NCBI RefSeq assembly: GCF_013368755.1
Contig: NC_049561.1
Span: 6,386,001 to 6,450,000, forward strand
Length of the DNA stretch: 64,000 nucleotides
Source of the DNA: Talaromyces rugulosus
Lineage: Eukaryota; Ascomycota; Eurotiomycetes; Eurotiales; Trichocomaceae
Direction: 5' to 3'
Every line of letters starts with the position of its first letter. The stretch's first letter is position 1. Below, piece by piece: positions 21,543 to 32,986 of the stretch. Position numbers and translations under genes: made by a program. The notes under the pieces are model-generated. The model did no database searches. It was not told the origin of the DNA and saw only the letters and a program-made list of their open reading frames with translations.

Positions 21543-23238
21543 ATGAAGAACAATATGGATGCAGGCTGGTTTTATTCTCGCAGCCAAGTCGTCCGTTATT
21601 TTTCTACACGCTTGTCCAGTCTCGTGCCTCCCAAAACCAAAGTGCGCAATCCCATCAGTATCCTCCGTGAACTGTCCAAGCAACAATGGCTGCTTTTCGC
21701 TTGTGGATTTCTTGCAAGGGCTTGGGATTCTTTTGATTATTATTCCGTGTCAATGACATTGACAGAACTGGGCACAGCCTTTGATACAGATAACAAGTCG
21801 CTTTCCTGGGTTAGTCCTCTTCCAGCTTGTTTAATTTTCTCTAGTAATTAACACGAGCATTCATTGGATTAGGCTCTGACTATTACGATGATGCTTCGAC
21901 CTATTGGGGCTATTATCTCCGGTATTTTTTCCGATAGATATGGTCGAAAGTGGCCGTTAATTATCAACCTCGCCATGCTCATAATTTTGGAAATGGCGTC
22001 CGGTTTCTGCAATACTCTACCTCAATTCCTAGGCGTGAGGTCAATATATGGGATTGTTATGGGAGGTGAATACTCTTGCTTGCCGCTACACTGTCTAGGA
22101 GATATTGTAGCTGACAACAGACAATACAGGCATATTCGGACCGGCGGCATCGACCGCTTTAGAAGATCTTCCCTACGATGCCCGAGGTGTTCTTTCCGGA
22201 CTATTTGAGCTCAGCTCGGCGCTGGGAAACCTCCTCGCCGCAGCAGTATACTGCGCTCTCGTACCTACAACACCTCACGGATGGCGAAGTCTATACTGGT
22301 TTGGTGCTGGTCCTCCAATGTTTATCATCGCCTTCCGTTGGTGGCTACCAGAGACAAACTACTTTCAGGTTGTAAAAGCCGAGCGCGAGGCAAAGGCCCT
22401 TCGAGTCACCTCATCGGCAGAAAATCAAAACACCACTCCTTTGAAGGTCTTTGCAAAAGATGCTGGCAAAGCATTCAAAGAAAACTGGGTCTTGCTCCTT
22501 TATATCGTTTTCCTCTTGGCCGGTTTTGCCTCTTGCGCTCATGGCAGTGCCGACTTTTACCCGACGTTCCTCAAAAACCAGGTCCAGCTAAACACAAAGC
22601 AAACAACGATAATTACTATTGCTGGCCAACTTGGGGCCTTCGTCGGCGGTGTCACAATGGGATATATCAGTTCATTCTTCGGGCGTCGGTTGGTTATGAT
22701 CACCGCCTGTATTTTTGGCGCGGCTCTTATCCCCGCATACGTTCTACCTCGAAGCATGTCATTGACAGCGAGTGCCTTTTTCCAACAGTTCTTTGTCGGA
22801 GGTGTTCTTGGCCCTATCCCCATTCATCTTCTAGAACTTTCACCGCAAGCTATACGCAGCCTGATAGTAGGACTAGTGTACCAGCTTGGTAACCTTGCGG
22901 CCTCTGCAACCCCAACTATCCAGGCTGTCATTGGCGAAAATTTCCCTCTGCCGCCCGCGAAAAATGGCGTGGAGAGGGTCGATTACAGCATTGCGATCGC
23001 CATTTTCATGGCTGCTGGGTGGTCTTACATGCTTTTTTTCCTGGTACTGGGGCCTGAAATGTCTCACGAGGAAAGAAAACAAGAGGCCGAAGCTGCAATC
23101 AGCCGGGAAAAGATCATGAAGGATCAATTGGAGTTGGCACAGATTGAGAAGACCGGTGTTATCGAGGGGCAGGCTGTCGACTGGGAAGATAAAAACGTCA
23201 AGGAACCCAGGGTAAAATGTGTCGAGTGTTCCCCCTGA
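21543..23238 (+). CDS. JEN/SHS-family carboxylate (lactate/pyruvate-type) transporter
   Basis: Three exons (21543-21809, 21873-22065, 22130-23238) encode 522 residues. JEN proteins are proton symporters for short mono- or dicarboxylates in the plasma membrane. Family marks are NPISILRELSKQQWLLFACG, the RPIGAIISGIFSDRYGRKWP loop, FGPAASTALEDLPYDARG, LVPTTPHGWRSLYWFGAGPP and WWLPETNYFQV. The substrate-binding motif of TM7, NxxS/THxS/TQDxxxT in characterised members, reads ASCAHGSADFYPT here (about 287-299): His and Asp are kept, but Asn and Gln are replaced by Ala. A long charged C-terminal tail follows TM12. The motif changes suggest altered affinity or substrate. Confidence 0.88.
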
Positions 23239-24026
23239 CCTGTAATTTGCGCAAAATTTTGATAGATACAAATAAGTTGATATTGGAAGGTCGTGCTATT
23301 TGGGATAGCATAGTTGATAATAGTAACGTATTAAATCACTTGCAGAATTCAACATGGATCTTTTTAATTGTTCTCTTAGAGAAGACTGCGTTCTTGTCAC
23401 AAATGGACGCGGTTGCTCTGGATCAACCGGCCATGAAACGCTTACCTAGCATAGGATTTTTTCAGACATGTAGTCTATTATGGACCGAGTTGTCTAGCTC
23501 GTAGGCGAATGCATATGGGAATCGGATTTCGAAAAGAATCTTGATCCTGACGGTAATATGGGTATGTTCATTGGAACAAATGTGGACCCGCCATCGAGAG
23601 TAAAACCGGTGTATTTGAGCCCCGGCGTGACTTCATTCTCGGATGATAAAGCTCCGTTGTTCTAGAATAGAACGAATTCATTGATCTGCGTAAAGTACTA
23701 ATAATGCGTTCAATGAAATAAGGTTGTCTGTCGGCCCGCTCAGCTCGCGAGGCCCGACCGAGGCCCCACTGGATTCGCAGGTATTTCCAGATCAAGTTTA
23801 GCGCCAGGGCTTTCTAACCCATTTGTCATCGATTTCCTATGAATGAACTGTGGTTTCTAAGCGACCATCTAGATATATTTGTCATGTGAGGTGTCCTAAA
23901 GACTCTGCAGTCATCGTAGAAAAGTCTATAAAAGCTGGGCCTGGCCCTGCGTGAGTATGTGTTTATCAATATCTTTCCTAAATATCTTCATTCCATACAA
24001 TCATCTTCACATCTGAAAAAGCGAAA
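23239..24026. promoter_or_regulatory. Intergenic, GST promoter
   Basis: This 0.79 kb region has no gene seen. A TATA box (TATAAAAG, 23927-23934) lies about 93 bp before the glutathione transferase ATG. Confidence 0.55.
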
Positions 24027-24713
24027 ATGTCCCATCAAATCAAGCCAATTAAAATTTACGGTCAGGCACCAAGCCCAAATCCCTTCAAAGTCATCATTCT
24101 CCTAAAAGAGCTTGGCCTTCCCTATGAAGAGGTCCCAGTGCCTTACTCGGAGATCAAGAAGCCTGATTACGTCGCTCTGAACCCCAATGGACGGCTGCCC
24201 ACCATCTACGATCCCAATAGTGACTTAACTCTATGGGAGTCAGGGGCCATTATCGAATACCTCACTGAGCGATACGATACCGAGAACCGTCTCAGCTTCC
24301 CGGCTGGCACCCCGGAATACTACCATGCCAAGCAGTGGCTGTCATATCAAATGTCTGGACAAGGACCGTATTACGGACAGTTGGCCTGGTTCGTCAAATT
24401 CCATGACGAAAAGATCCCCAGTGCGATTGCCCGATACGCGAATGAAATCAATCGTGTAACGGGTGTCTTGGACAGTTATTTGGCCAAGCAGAAGGAGGAA
24501 TATGCCGATAGTTTGGGAGATGGGCCATGGCTGGTTGGCGGCAAGTTGACTTATGTTGATCTTGCTTGGCTCCCATGGCAAAGACTAGCAGATATGTTTA
24601 CCACCAAGGAACAGTATGACGACGAGAAATATCCACATGCCAAAGAGTGGTATACCAAATTGTTAAATCGCAAGTCCGTTACTGATGCTATTAATGAGAC
24701 GCCCGCTCATTAA
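24027..24713 (+). CDS. Glutathione S-transferase, Ure2/GstA-like
   Basis: This intronless gene encodes 228 residues. The N-terminal thioredoxin-like domain (about 7-90) contains APSPNPFKVIILLKELGLPYE, the cis-Pro loop NPNGRLPTIYDP and WESGAIIEYLTERYD, the GSH-binding Glu-Ser pair. The helical C-terminal domain contains GPWLVGGKLTYVDLAWLPW. This is the layout of fungal Ure2-like/theta-type GSTs that conjugate glutathione to electrophiles and help in xenobiotic, metal and oxidant resistance. It lacks a signal peptide, so it is cytosolic. The neighbours do not point to a pathway. Confidence 0.93.
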   Translation: MSHQIKPIKIYGQAPSPNPFKVIILLKELGLPYEEVPVPYSEIKKPDYVALNPNGRLPTIYDPNSDLTLWESGAIIEYLTERYDTENRLSFPAGTPEYYHAKQWLSYQMSGQGPYYGQLAWFVKFHDEKIPSAIARYANEINRVTGVLDSYLAKQKEEYADSLGDGPWLVGGKLTYVDLAWLPWQRLADMFTTKEQYDDEKYPHAKEWYTKLLNRKSVTDAINETPAH

Positions 24714-25702
24714 TCTTGAGATTGGTGACTACATGTATTCAGAGTTGATGCGTGTTTTTGATTTGTATGCTGGGAAACCTACCGCAAGAGAATGAGTTGG
24801 TGTATGTAAGCAGTGCTATATTCAATACAGAGTAGTAACCCATTTTATTAAAATACTTCTTCCTTAATTTTATCTCCAATCACGCAATATTCCATTTATA
24901 TTTTAGGGCTTATATTTTGTTTATAGGTAGTACGCTCTGTCGAAGTGTAGGAAACCTGCAGGAAGTAACAGTGTTCCATTATTGGCAAGCCAAGAAAAAC
25001 GTCTGTTCTAACCGTGAACAAGACTAGCGAAGAGTTTCAAGATGTTCCCCTGAAATAGTTAAGACGGCTGCCATATAGACAAGATTACCGATACTCCGCA
25101 TCTCACATAGTTTAATTGAGCTTAACGCCACGGGAACATTGCACCCCGCATAATTTCTCGTTTCTACGTAGTAAAGTTTCAACTGCCGTTTACAAATACG
25201 CTAAAAACCATCGTTTGTAATTGGCGATTGAGTCCGACATAAGGGCGAAATTAGCGGAACTTGGAGCAGCCTTTTGTAAGCTCATGCGATGTACTGCATA
25301 TATCCGAAAAAAAAAGATGACCTAGCTTTCTATGTAAGTACTACATTATGTAAATCATTTCCCAGAAAGGAAATCTTGATTATGGGTGTTATAAATGTCA
25401 AATGGTCACTCCCGACATTCCTGGTTAAATTCCCCATGCCTATACAAAGTAGAGTCTAGCATGTCCTCAACTTTGTTCATTTGGGTTTAGTGACTGATAC
25501 TAATGATCGGCAGCCTTGGGATCGCTTATCTTATTTTAAATCGTTTCTTATTGAAATCTAATATCCTCACACACCGACACTCCGCGAGACAAGCTCCTGC
25601 CCAGTATATAAATCAACCACTCCTCTCCAGGAATTGGGAGAAAACAAACACTCCACCACCGAAAAAGTATTATCTGAAACAAAACAAGACATTGAGTTCA
25701 AA
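24714..25702. promoter_or_regulatory. Intergenic, GH6 cellulase promoter
   Basis: This 1 kb region has no gene. A TATA box (TATATAAA, 25605-25612) is about 91 bp before the cellulase ATG. I did not see a GGCTAAA-type XlnR site in the proximal part. Confidence 0.5.
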
Positions 25703-27168
25703 ATGCAGTCTTTACTTTCTCTCCTACCCGCAGCGGCCCTTGTTGGAGCTGCCGCTATTCAACCCTCTCCAACAACTGTGAAAGCAGCTGCTGCTGCCCA
25801 ACCAGCTGCCACGACAGCAGCCGCCCGCGGAAACCCATTTTCTGGATACCAGCAGTATGCGAACTCATTCTATTCGTCCGAGGTTATCAGCGAGGCAATT
25901 CCGTCTCTTTCGGCTACTTCTTTAGCTGCGGCGGCGAGCAAAGTCGCTGACGTCCCGTCGTTTTACTGGTTGTATGTATATACTGAAGCTATCTAGGTTA
26001 AAGGATACTAATGTTATTGTTACTTATTACAGGGACACTGCAGACAAGGTTCCTACTATGGGCACCTTTTTGGAAGATATCCAGACACAGAACACCGCGG
26101 GTGCAGACCCTCCATTGGCCGGCATATTCGTCGTCTACGACCTTCCGGATCGTGACTGCGCTGCCCTAGCCAGTAACGGCGAGTACTCAATTGCCGATGA
26201 CGGAGTTACTCATTATAAGGCATACATTGACAGCATCTATGACCAAATCTCCAACTATTCTGACGTCAATACCATTTTGATCATCGGTAGCTTTCCTGTA
26301 CCTTCACTTGATGCATACAGATATTAACTTGACAAAAAAAAATAGAACCCGACAGCCTGGCAAACATGGTGACAAATCTAAGCGTGGAAAAATGTGCCAA
26401 CGCCCAATCTGCGTATTATGAGTGCGTCAACTACGCTGTACAGAAGCTCAACCTGGACAATGTTTCCATGTACATTGATGCCGGTATGCCGTTCATCTCT
26501 TATTGTCTATGCTTAGTGACAAACCTCCTTCGAATACTTATATTGAATAGGCCACGCTGGCTGGCTTGGATGGGAGGCCAACCTCACTCCAGCTGCTCAA
26601 CTCTTCGCCGAAGTCTATACAAACGCCAGCTCACCAGCAGCTCTTCGTGGACTCGCCACCAACGTCGCCAACTACAACGCGTGGACAATAGATTCCTGCC
26701 CATCTTATACCTCGGGTGACAGCAACTGCGACGAGCAAGACTATGTCAACGCAATTGCTCCTCTTCTTTCTGCTGCTGGCTTTGACGCTCACTTTATCAC
26801 TGATACATGTATGGCTCTCATATCCATTTCAATTTCTTTGTGTGCGTTTCTTTCTTATTAACTCATTTTGATTTACAGCCCGCAACGGCGTCCAACCCAC
26901 CAAGCAATCTGCGTGGGGAGACTGGTGCAACGTCGTCGGCACCGGTTTCGGTGTCCGTCCAACTTCCGACACTGGAAATGACCTGCAGGATGCCTTTGTC
27001 TGGGTTAAGCCCGGCGGCGAGAGTGACGGAACTTCGAACTCGAGTGCGACGCGCTATGATGCTCACTGTGGTTATAGTGATGCTCTGCAACCGGCTCCGG
27101 AAGCAGGAACCTGGTTCCAGGCATATTTCGAGCAGTTGTTGACGAATGCAAACCCGGCTTTCTCTTGA
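25703..27168 (+). CDS. GH6 cellobiohydrolase II-like cellulase, no cellulose-binding module
   Basis: Five exons (25703-25971, 26033-26286, 26346-26483, 26551-26808, 26879-27168) encode 402 residues. A signal peptide (LLSLLPAAALVGAAA) is followed by a short Ala/Thr-rich stretch and then the GH6 barrel. GH6 enzymes invert beta-1,4-glucan links from the non-reducing end, releasing cellobiose. Key sites are visible: YDLPDRDC (Asp131), IEPDSLANM (Asp177, the catalytic acid by comparison with the Trichoderma enzyme), GHAGWLGW and VWVKPGGESDGTS. The paired cysteines at KCANAQ, GDWCN and DAHCG are kept. There is no CBM1 at the N-terminus, where CBHII enzymes usually carry it, so the enzyme should act without a binding module. 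All introns are canonical. Confidence 0.95.
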
Positions 27169-28996
27169 TCGGTTTGTGCTTTCTTCTGATAAGGGATACA
27201 GCTGGAAGATTATGCATGACTGAGTTTAAGCTCTAGTTGTGATAGTTTATATGTGGCTATGAGCTATGAACTCTATGTAGATATGGGCTTCTAGGAACTA
27301 GTTCAATGCGACGAAATTAGTCACATTATCAATCATTTCGTATCTGTTTAACATAATCTAACGGGGCTCTCTATTTTTCTATGTTACTATAAAAAAAAAC
27401 ACAATGTCAATTTATCCTAGCTAAGTATTACTTCGCTCCCGAAGACTGGGGAATTTGTCATTACCAGAAAAACTAAAAGTTACATATGAAGCTAAAATAA
27501 ATTAGTTTCCAAAAAAACTACTGTTGTTCTTACTGAGGTTCAACCTCAAACCTGCATCTCGGGGGATAGAAGAAGGCATCGTCCTAATCTGACTAGTGAT
27601 TAATTTATAAAATGGCCTTGACACGCAGCTGCCATTTGCAAAATCTCGTCACAATACAAATGAGAAGAAAGAAGACTGGGAAATTGGTTTGGCCGCAACG
27701 TGGAGGCTAAAAATTCTAGTATTTCTATCACCACCGGCCCACAAAGACTGCAAATCCAATCATCCCAAACAAAAAAAAAAAGTAGTCTGAACAGCAATAC
27801 TCTCAATCTAATTCTATCGTGCATCAAGGAGGGGCCGATGATTTGCCTAGTACATCATGTATGTACCGTGCAAAACCAGACGGCACTCGAAGCAGTACTA
27901 CAGAATAAATACATGTACATGCACATACTTTCCCGCCTTCTTAAAGAGATATAAAATCAATCTGAACACCGAGCTTGGGCTTACGCCTACAACACCGCTA
28001 GACTATGGTCACAGGGCTGGGGGACATTAAACCAGTACGCCTATTCCTTGACCGCCGACGCGAATCTAAACAATAATTACACTCTGGGACATGGTCGACC
28101 CATACTAACCGACTGCCAGTACACAAAGGCAACATTTGAAACCCTGAACTCATAGACATACTGAGTTCCAAGACAAACCGCGTTACCATCAACGACAGCC
28201 CTAGGCCACGCCATCACCAAAAGGGATATATCCCAATGGTAAACCTCTTGCTCACAAACGACGCAAAGTGGACGGTTTTGAAAGATTCAGATCGGCCACC
28301 ATCCCCCGGTTCTTAAAGATACAATAATATTTCTAGCAGAGGGAACGACAACTGTGGCGGCAGACGAGTATATCACCAACATTGAAGTTATAGCACGACT
28401 AAGGGCAGTGGCTGCAAATCGATGAGGGCGTTTATGTAGACTGTTTAATATCAGCAGACAAGATCAATTGATAAGACTATAACTACATATATGTATTTTT
28501 TAATATTTTTTAAAAAATTTCATCACTTAAAATATTTATATATATAAAAGTAGGTAGATATTCATACTAGATTACTAGTCAATCTACCAGTCATACAACA
28601 CACGTACTAAATCTAATCACCCGTGATATACTCACTGTATCAAAATCCGGTGATCATAATATAGCAATGGCAGCTTGTGATCTTATACAAGACAACAAAG
28701 ACATAGGTCCACAGTCTGCATTATCTAGACTCCGAATCATGTCACTTTGGATAGCAAGAACACCACAGCGAAAGCAGCAATGGAAGCTCATCTGTTAAGC
28801 TCATCGTCTGAATGATAAGTTTATCGATGTCTACATAATAGCCGTTTTTTTGGGATTCCTGCGTAATGCTAAACAGTTAACATGTACTTCATGACCATCA
28901 CTGACGTCAGTAGCCGTCCAATTTTTTTTAATATAACAACTGCCACAATCTGCCCCCAAACACGCTTAAGAAATAACGAGAGTAAAAAGAACAACA
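27169..28996. other. Gene-poor 1.8 kb region
   Basis: No gene is supported. The stretch 27,960-28,420 has more even base composition and could be a decayed coding or repeat fragment, but its frames are short and broken. 28,480-28,560 is very AT-rich. Confidence 0.5.
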
Positions 28997-29902
28997 ATGT
29001 CGCACAGTCAGGAAAGTGCTGCAACTACAGTGTCTAGCGTGAATGCGGAAAGTCATGAGACCGAATTGTTTCTTGCGTGCCTTCCGCCAGAGACACCGGT
29101 CTATAGCTACCATGATCACCCGGATTTAGAAACTCTTCCAACTGGAAGCTCCTTTGTCGTTGTGAAAGACTTCCCTCCATTGATGTTTCGCAAGAAAGAC
29201 GAGCAGTTACCAGGACGTGCTGAGTATTCGTCATCATTGCAACTTCTTATACTCAAAATGCCGACCAATTCCCACGAGACAGCAGCGAGATGCTTCGAAA
29301 CTTCTCTAATGGAGGTTGCTTCTCGCATGGGCGTCCGTCGAAGAATTCTACAATGCGGAGCCACCCGTTATTATGGCCGCGATCGAACCAAAGAGGCCGA
29401 TGTGTCATTCAAGCCAACCCGATACAGCCATCGCAAGTGGCCCACAATGGCAGTAGAGATCGGATGGTCAGAAACAAGGGCGAAGCTGGAGAAAGAAATT
29501 ATCTGGTGGATAAAACATTCTCACGGTGATGTGAGACAAGGCATCACCATCGATATTAAACAAGGATCCGGTAATATTGAAATGATATCATGGGTTCCTA
29601 CGATGTCGATCTCCCCCAGCCGAGTCCGGATATCTTCAAAGGAGAGGCAGGTTCTCTCAAAGGCAATTAATCACATACCACCGCCTCGAATCGACCAGAA
29701 GATTGGAATCAAGAGAGGAAAAGGCAGCGCAGGCCCCACCATCACAGGAGGTAATTTAACAATTCCGTTCGCCTCCGTACTTCTGGACAATCCCGGGGAA
29801 GGAGAAGGAGACTTCGTCATCACTGCCGAGGAACTTTTGCAGGACGCCGAGCTTGTCTGGATGGCAATGGATATTGAAGCGGAGGAAAAAGCAAGGCGTT
29901 AA
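28997..29902 (+). CDS. PD-(D/E)XK/Uma2-like hypothetical protein
   Basis: This intronless frame of 301 residues has a strong core: TKEADVSFKPTRY (131-143), WPTMAVEIGWSETRAKLEKE (148-167), WWIKHSHGDVRQGITIDI. A KxAD strand followed by a VExGxSE strand and a helix is the pattern of Uma2-like proteins, part of the PD-(D/E)XK nuclease fold. Asp135 and Glu154 would be the metal-binding acids, but the usual ExK lysine is replaced by Gly. In Eurotiales I know such proteins as dispersed, strain-variable hypotheticals. Nuclease activity, if any, is unproven. It sits between gene-poor stretches, as expected for an accessory gene. Confidence 0.65.
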   Translation: MSHSQESAATTVSSVNAESHETELFLACLPPETPVYSYHDHPDLETLPTGSSFVVVKDFPPLMFRKKDEQLPGRAEYSSSLQLLILKMPTNSHETAARCFETSLMEVASRMGVRRRILQCGATRYYGRDRTKEADVSFKPTRYSHRKWPTMAVEIGWSETRAKLEKEIIWWIKHSHGDVRQGITIDIKQGSGNIEMISWVPTMSISPSRVRISSKERQVLSKAINHIPPPRIDQKIGIKRGKGSAGPTITGGNLTIPFASVLLDNPGEGEGDFVITAEELLQDAELVWMAMDIEAEEKARR

Positions 29903-30533
29903 GTCAGAGGTGAAGGCTGAAGAGCAGGCACTAAAGTTCTCGCTGCTGTTGATCAATAGTTTGCTGTAACGATATGTTGCCCCTTGAAACCATGTAGTAT
30001 ATTGCTTTATCTAGGTAGTCTTTCTATTGTATTTATTATCTCTAGCTATCTGGTATATCTCGGCACTGCTGATCTTAATACTACTATATTACTTTAGTTT
30101 CTTGTTTGGTTATAATATTTACATAAGCTTTTTATTTTTGTTTGTTTATTGGTGAGCAGCAGTAGTGAGGCATAGGGCCGCACGCGCTAATCCGGAAATA
30201 TTCGTAGAATTTCAATGTTCTGAATTTACTTGACTACGTGTGTAGATCTCATTGATGTCTTGTCCCTATGGACAATTAATATCAAATATATCAAATCAAC
30301 ACTTGAAACTAAATGAGAAATAACATTTGAAAACGAGTAGCGTACTCGTTTCATATATTTGATCAGCACTGAAATATGCAAATCTACCTTCCCTAGTAAA
30401 AAAACATAAAGAAATAAACTCGCTAGTACAGATATAACCAGCGTTTGGGGTAACAAATAATCATCAAAAAAAAAAAAAAATAATACATAAATCCGAAGAG
30501 AAACAAATTGCATAAAATTTACAAATATATCAA
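29903..30533. other. Convergent intergenic region
   Basis: This 630-bp gap lies between the stops of the PD-(D/E)XK-like gene and the SAS4-domain gene. It is AT-rich with a 15-base A run near 30,466-30,480. No gene is seen. Confidence 0.6.
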
Positions 30534-32471
30534 TCACCCCCTACTCTCCCGCTTTAGTCGTCGCCGCTTGCGTTCGGTAGCATGAATAACATCGTCCGTC
30601 AGAATATCCGAAGGAAGCCGAAACTCGTGCTCTTCAATATCTGGTAACGGCTGCCCAAAAGCAGATCGATTACGGCCGCCGCGGCGCGCTGAGAGGGCAG
30701 CGTCGCGGAGGTGCCGTTTTGGGTAGAAGGATACAAACGGGTTTGGTTCTGATTCTTCAGAGGGCTCGCGCTGTTTTTGAGGTGTTGGTGTTGGTGGTAG
30801 TGGTTTTTGGGCTGCCCTTTGTGATTGTTTGTGTGAGTTTGGCGGAGACCCAGTAAGCTCGTCGACGAGACGGCGTCTTGGAGCAGCGTGTCCGTTGACG
30901 GACGATGCAGACCGTGCTTCTTGCAAAAGCTGGCGTGCAGCCCAGGCGTCGACGTCGTTGGGATCTGGAGGGGTGCCATAGCTTTGATTATCAGACAAAG
31001 GCTGTGCTTCTTCTTCTTCTTCTTCTTCTTCTTCTTCCTCCTCCTCCTCCCCCTCCTCTTCCTCCTGCTCAGTAGCAGCAGCTTCGAGTGCTGTTTGCTC
31101 ACGCTCCATCTTCCGCCGCTTCTCCTCTTCCTTCCAGATGCGGAACTTGTCAATAAGAGCCGTGACTTCGCGCACAAAATGGTCTCGTTTCGGCTCGTAC
31201 AGCTTCTTTTCTGTATCTGTAATGCCGCTGATTCCCATAACGCGCAGCCAATCGTGGCCCTGTAGCTCATCAAGCAGTCGGTCCAGCTGGATTTTCTCGT
31301 GCTGGGCGCGTTCTTTCTCTATATTTCGGAGCTGTTTTTCTTGCCGCTCATGCCGCCTGTGGGCTTTGAAGTATATGTCGTCGCCGAGAGGGTCGTCGCC
31401 ATGCTCATTATCTACTTGAGCAAGCTCCACTTTCTCGACTTTGTGTAGCTCGAGCAGCGGATTGCTAAACGGCGAGATCTGATCAATCGACTTTCGCTGC
31501 TTCCGCGTTCGAGACGGAGACGACGAGGAGTCAAGCGGAGAGGAAGACGACGTAGGAGGCAGCGGCGATTCAGCCAAGTCATCTATCAACGCAACCATAG
31601 TCTCCGGAGCAAGAAACTCGGGCCTGACAGGCTCCAGACTAATAATCTGCTCGTAGCTTGGAAAGTACATGGCCAACTCGCTCTTTGAGCGTGAACCGCC
31701 ATCGTGTGATCGCAGCGAGCGTTTCTCTGGGACTTTTTTCTGTTCTCCTCCTGCTTTTCCTCCAACCGGAGGGGGGCCATCACGGTCTGTCCTGTCGTCG
31801 TCATTCGCTATAATAACCGGTTTCTGCTCGCCATGTCGCGTCGCGCGCGTCGCCGTCGCCGTCGTCGTTGAGCGAGTAGGCGACGTAGTAGCCGTATTGA
31901 ATGTATTCGCTCTCGCACGAGAGCGCAGAGAATCAGGCGTTTTTGTTGTGATGATGCTGAGCGGATCGAGCGAGTCTCGACTCTGGAGGGGCTGTTTCGG
32001 TGGCGCGATGGTGATATTATTATTATAGTTGAAATTATCAGTATTATTATTATTCATGCGACGCGCTTTCTTTGCAGGCGGCTGCTGCTGCTCATCATTC
32101 TCTGCGCTGACGTGCGTGTCTCGTTTCAGAAAGCTGTCGAGCGTAGTCTGGGCGATGCGGTGGTGGTGGTGGTGGTGGTGATGGTTGTTATTATTATTGA
32201 TCTGCGAGCGACGGGGCGGCGGCGGGTTCGGAGGCGGAGGGGATGATGAGGTGTTATTTTCTTTCAGGTTTGGCAGGCTTTTGCTGGTCGTGAGGATTGC
32301 TGTTTTTGTGGCGTGCATGATGTTAGCAGTCTTGTCATTTCTGCTGATGTCCTCTTCAATTGCTCCTCCTCCTCCTCCATTTTGGTGAGGTTGTTGCTGT
32401 GGCGGCGGCGGTCGCACCGCAGTTCGCAGCGAGGAGGATCTGGAGCTGGCGACCATCATCGTTTCATCCAC
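30534..32471 (-). CDS. SAS4-domain (something-about-silencing) chromatin protein
   Basis: This intronless gene encodes 645 residues. A conserved block near residues 270-450 has YFPSYEQIISLEPVRPEFL, then GDDIYFKAHRRHERQEKQLRN, a basic coiled-coil leading to LLDELQGHDWLRVMGI, and YEPKRDHFVREVTALIDKFR. This matches the SAS4 domain of subunits of SAS/MSL-type histone acetyltransferase complexes, which acetylate H4K16 and affect silencing. The flanks are low complexity: poly-Pro, Asn runs, eight consecutive His (about 96-103), and a Glu-rich run of more than 20 acidic residues. C-terminal nuclear-type basic stretches (ERKRRRLKR) are present. The nucleus is the expected location. Confidence 0.8.
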   Translation of the reverse strand: MDETMMVASSRSSSLRTAVRPPPPQQQPHQNGGGGGAIEEDISRNDKTANIMHATKTAILTTSKSLPNLKENNTSSSPPPPNPPPPRRSQINNNNNHHHHHHHHRIAQTTLDSFLKRDTHVSAENDEQQQPPAKKARRMNNNNTDNFNYNNNITIAPPKQPLQSRDSLDPLSIITTKTPDSLRSRARANTFNTATTSPTRSTTTATATRATRHGEQKPVIIANDDDRTDRDGPPPVGGKAGGEQKKVPEKRSLRSHDGGSRSKSELAMYFPSYEQIISLEPVRPEFLAPETMVALIDDLAESPLPPTSSSSPLDSSSSPSRTRKQRKSIDQISPFSNPLLELHKVEKVELAQVDNEHGDDPLGDDIYFKAHRRHERQEKQLRNIEKERAQHEKIQLDRLLDELQGHDWLRVMGISGITDTEKKLYEPKRDHFVREVTALIDKFRIWKEEEKRRKMEREQTALEAAATEQEEEEGEEEEEEEEEEEEEEAQPLSDNQSYGTPPDPNDVDAWAARQLLQEARSASSVNGHAAPRRRLVDELTGSPPNSHKQSQRAAQKPLPPTPTPQKQREPSEESEPNPFVSFYPKRHLRDAALSARRGGRNRSAFGQPLPDIEEHEFRLPSDILTDDVIHATERKRRRLKRESRG

Positions 32472-32986
32472 TCAACTCGCTCGTTCATCTCCAATTCAGA
32501 AATGGAAAATGGGAGAGCAAGAGGGGGCCAAAAATAATTTCTCGAGTCTGGAAAGAAGGACAAAGTGTGCGACTTGACTCGATAGAGATCCCTGGTTGGA
32601 AATCTTTTTTTTCTCTCCTTCCCGCGAACCCAAAAGTTTGTTTGGTAACGGGCCGGTTTTGGTACGGAATGGGCAGGCGTCAAGGGTGGTGGATTCAAGT
32701 AACAATTGATAAGCAATTGATGTTGTAGTGTTTTTGAAAGTTTCTGAAAGTGTGGGAATTGGAATTTTGAAAAAGAAAGAGTAGATGAAATGCTGGGGTG
32801 GGAGAATAAGAGCATGTATTATACCGGTATCGGCAATACGATACCACAGCTTCATTTATATCACTGCGGACACAATTATTGTTGAAGTTATTGTGATGCT
32901 GTTTATTATCTATTTCTATTCACATGAGCATTAAATTATTAATTACATAAGATCGTTGATCGGTCAATAAACCACCAAGCTACAGA
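32472..32986. promoter_or_regulatory. Promoter of the SAS4-domain gene
   Basis: This 515-bp gap lies between the SAS4-domain start and the Lcb2 stop, both on the minus strand. The SAS4-gene leader side is pyrimidine-rich on the coding strand. No gene is seen. Confidence 0.5.

Noticed and set aside
22281..22892. 203-codon frame overlapping the JEN-type carrier
   Set aside because: It is an out-of-frame shadow, very rich in Arg, Ser and Cys.
30888..31265. Plus-strand frame with a poly-Phe run
   Set aside because: It is the reverse complement of the acidic repeat in the SAS4-domain gene.
30599..31273. 224-codon minus-strand frame inside the SAS4-domain gene
   Set aside because: It is a shifted frame of the same repeats, with poly-Lys from the Glu-encoding run and no conserved features.
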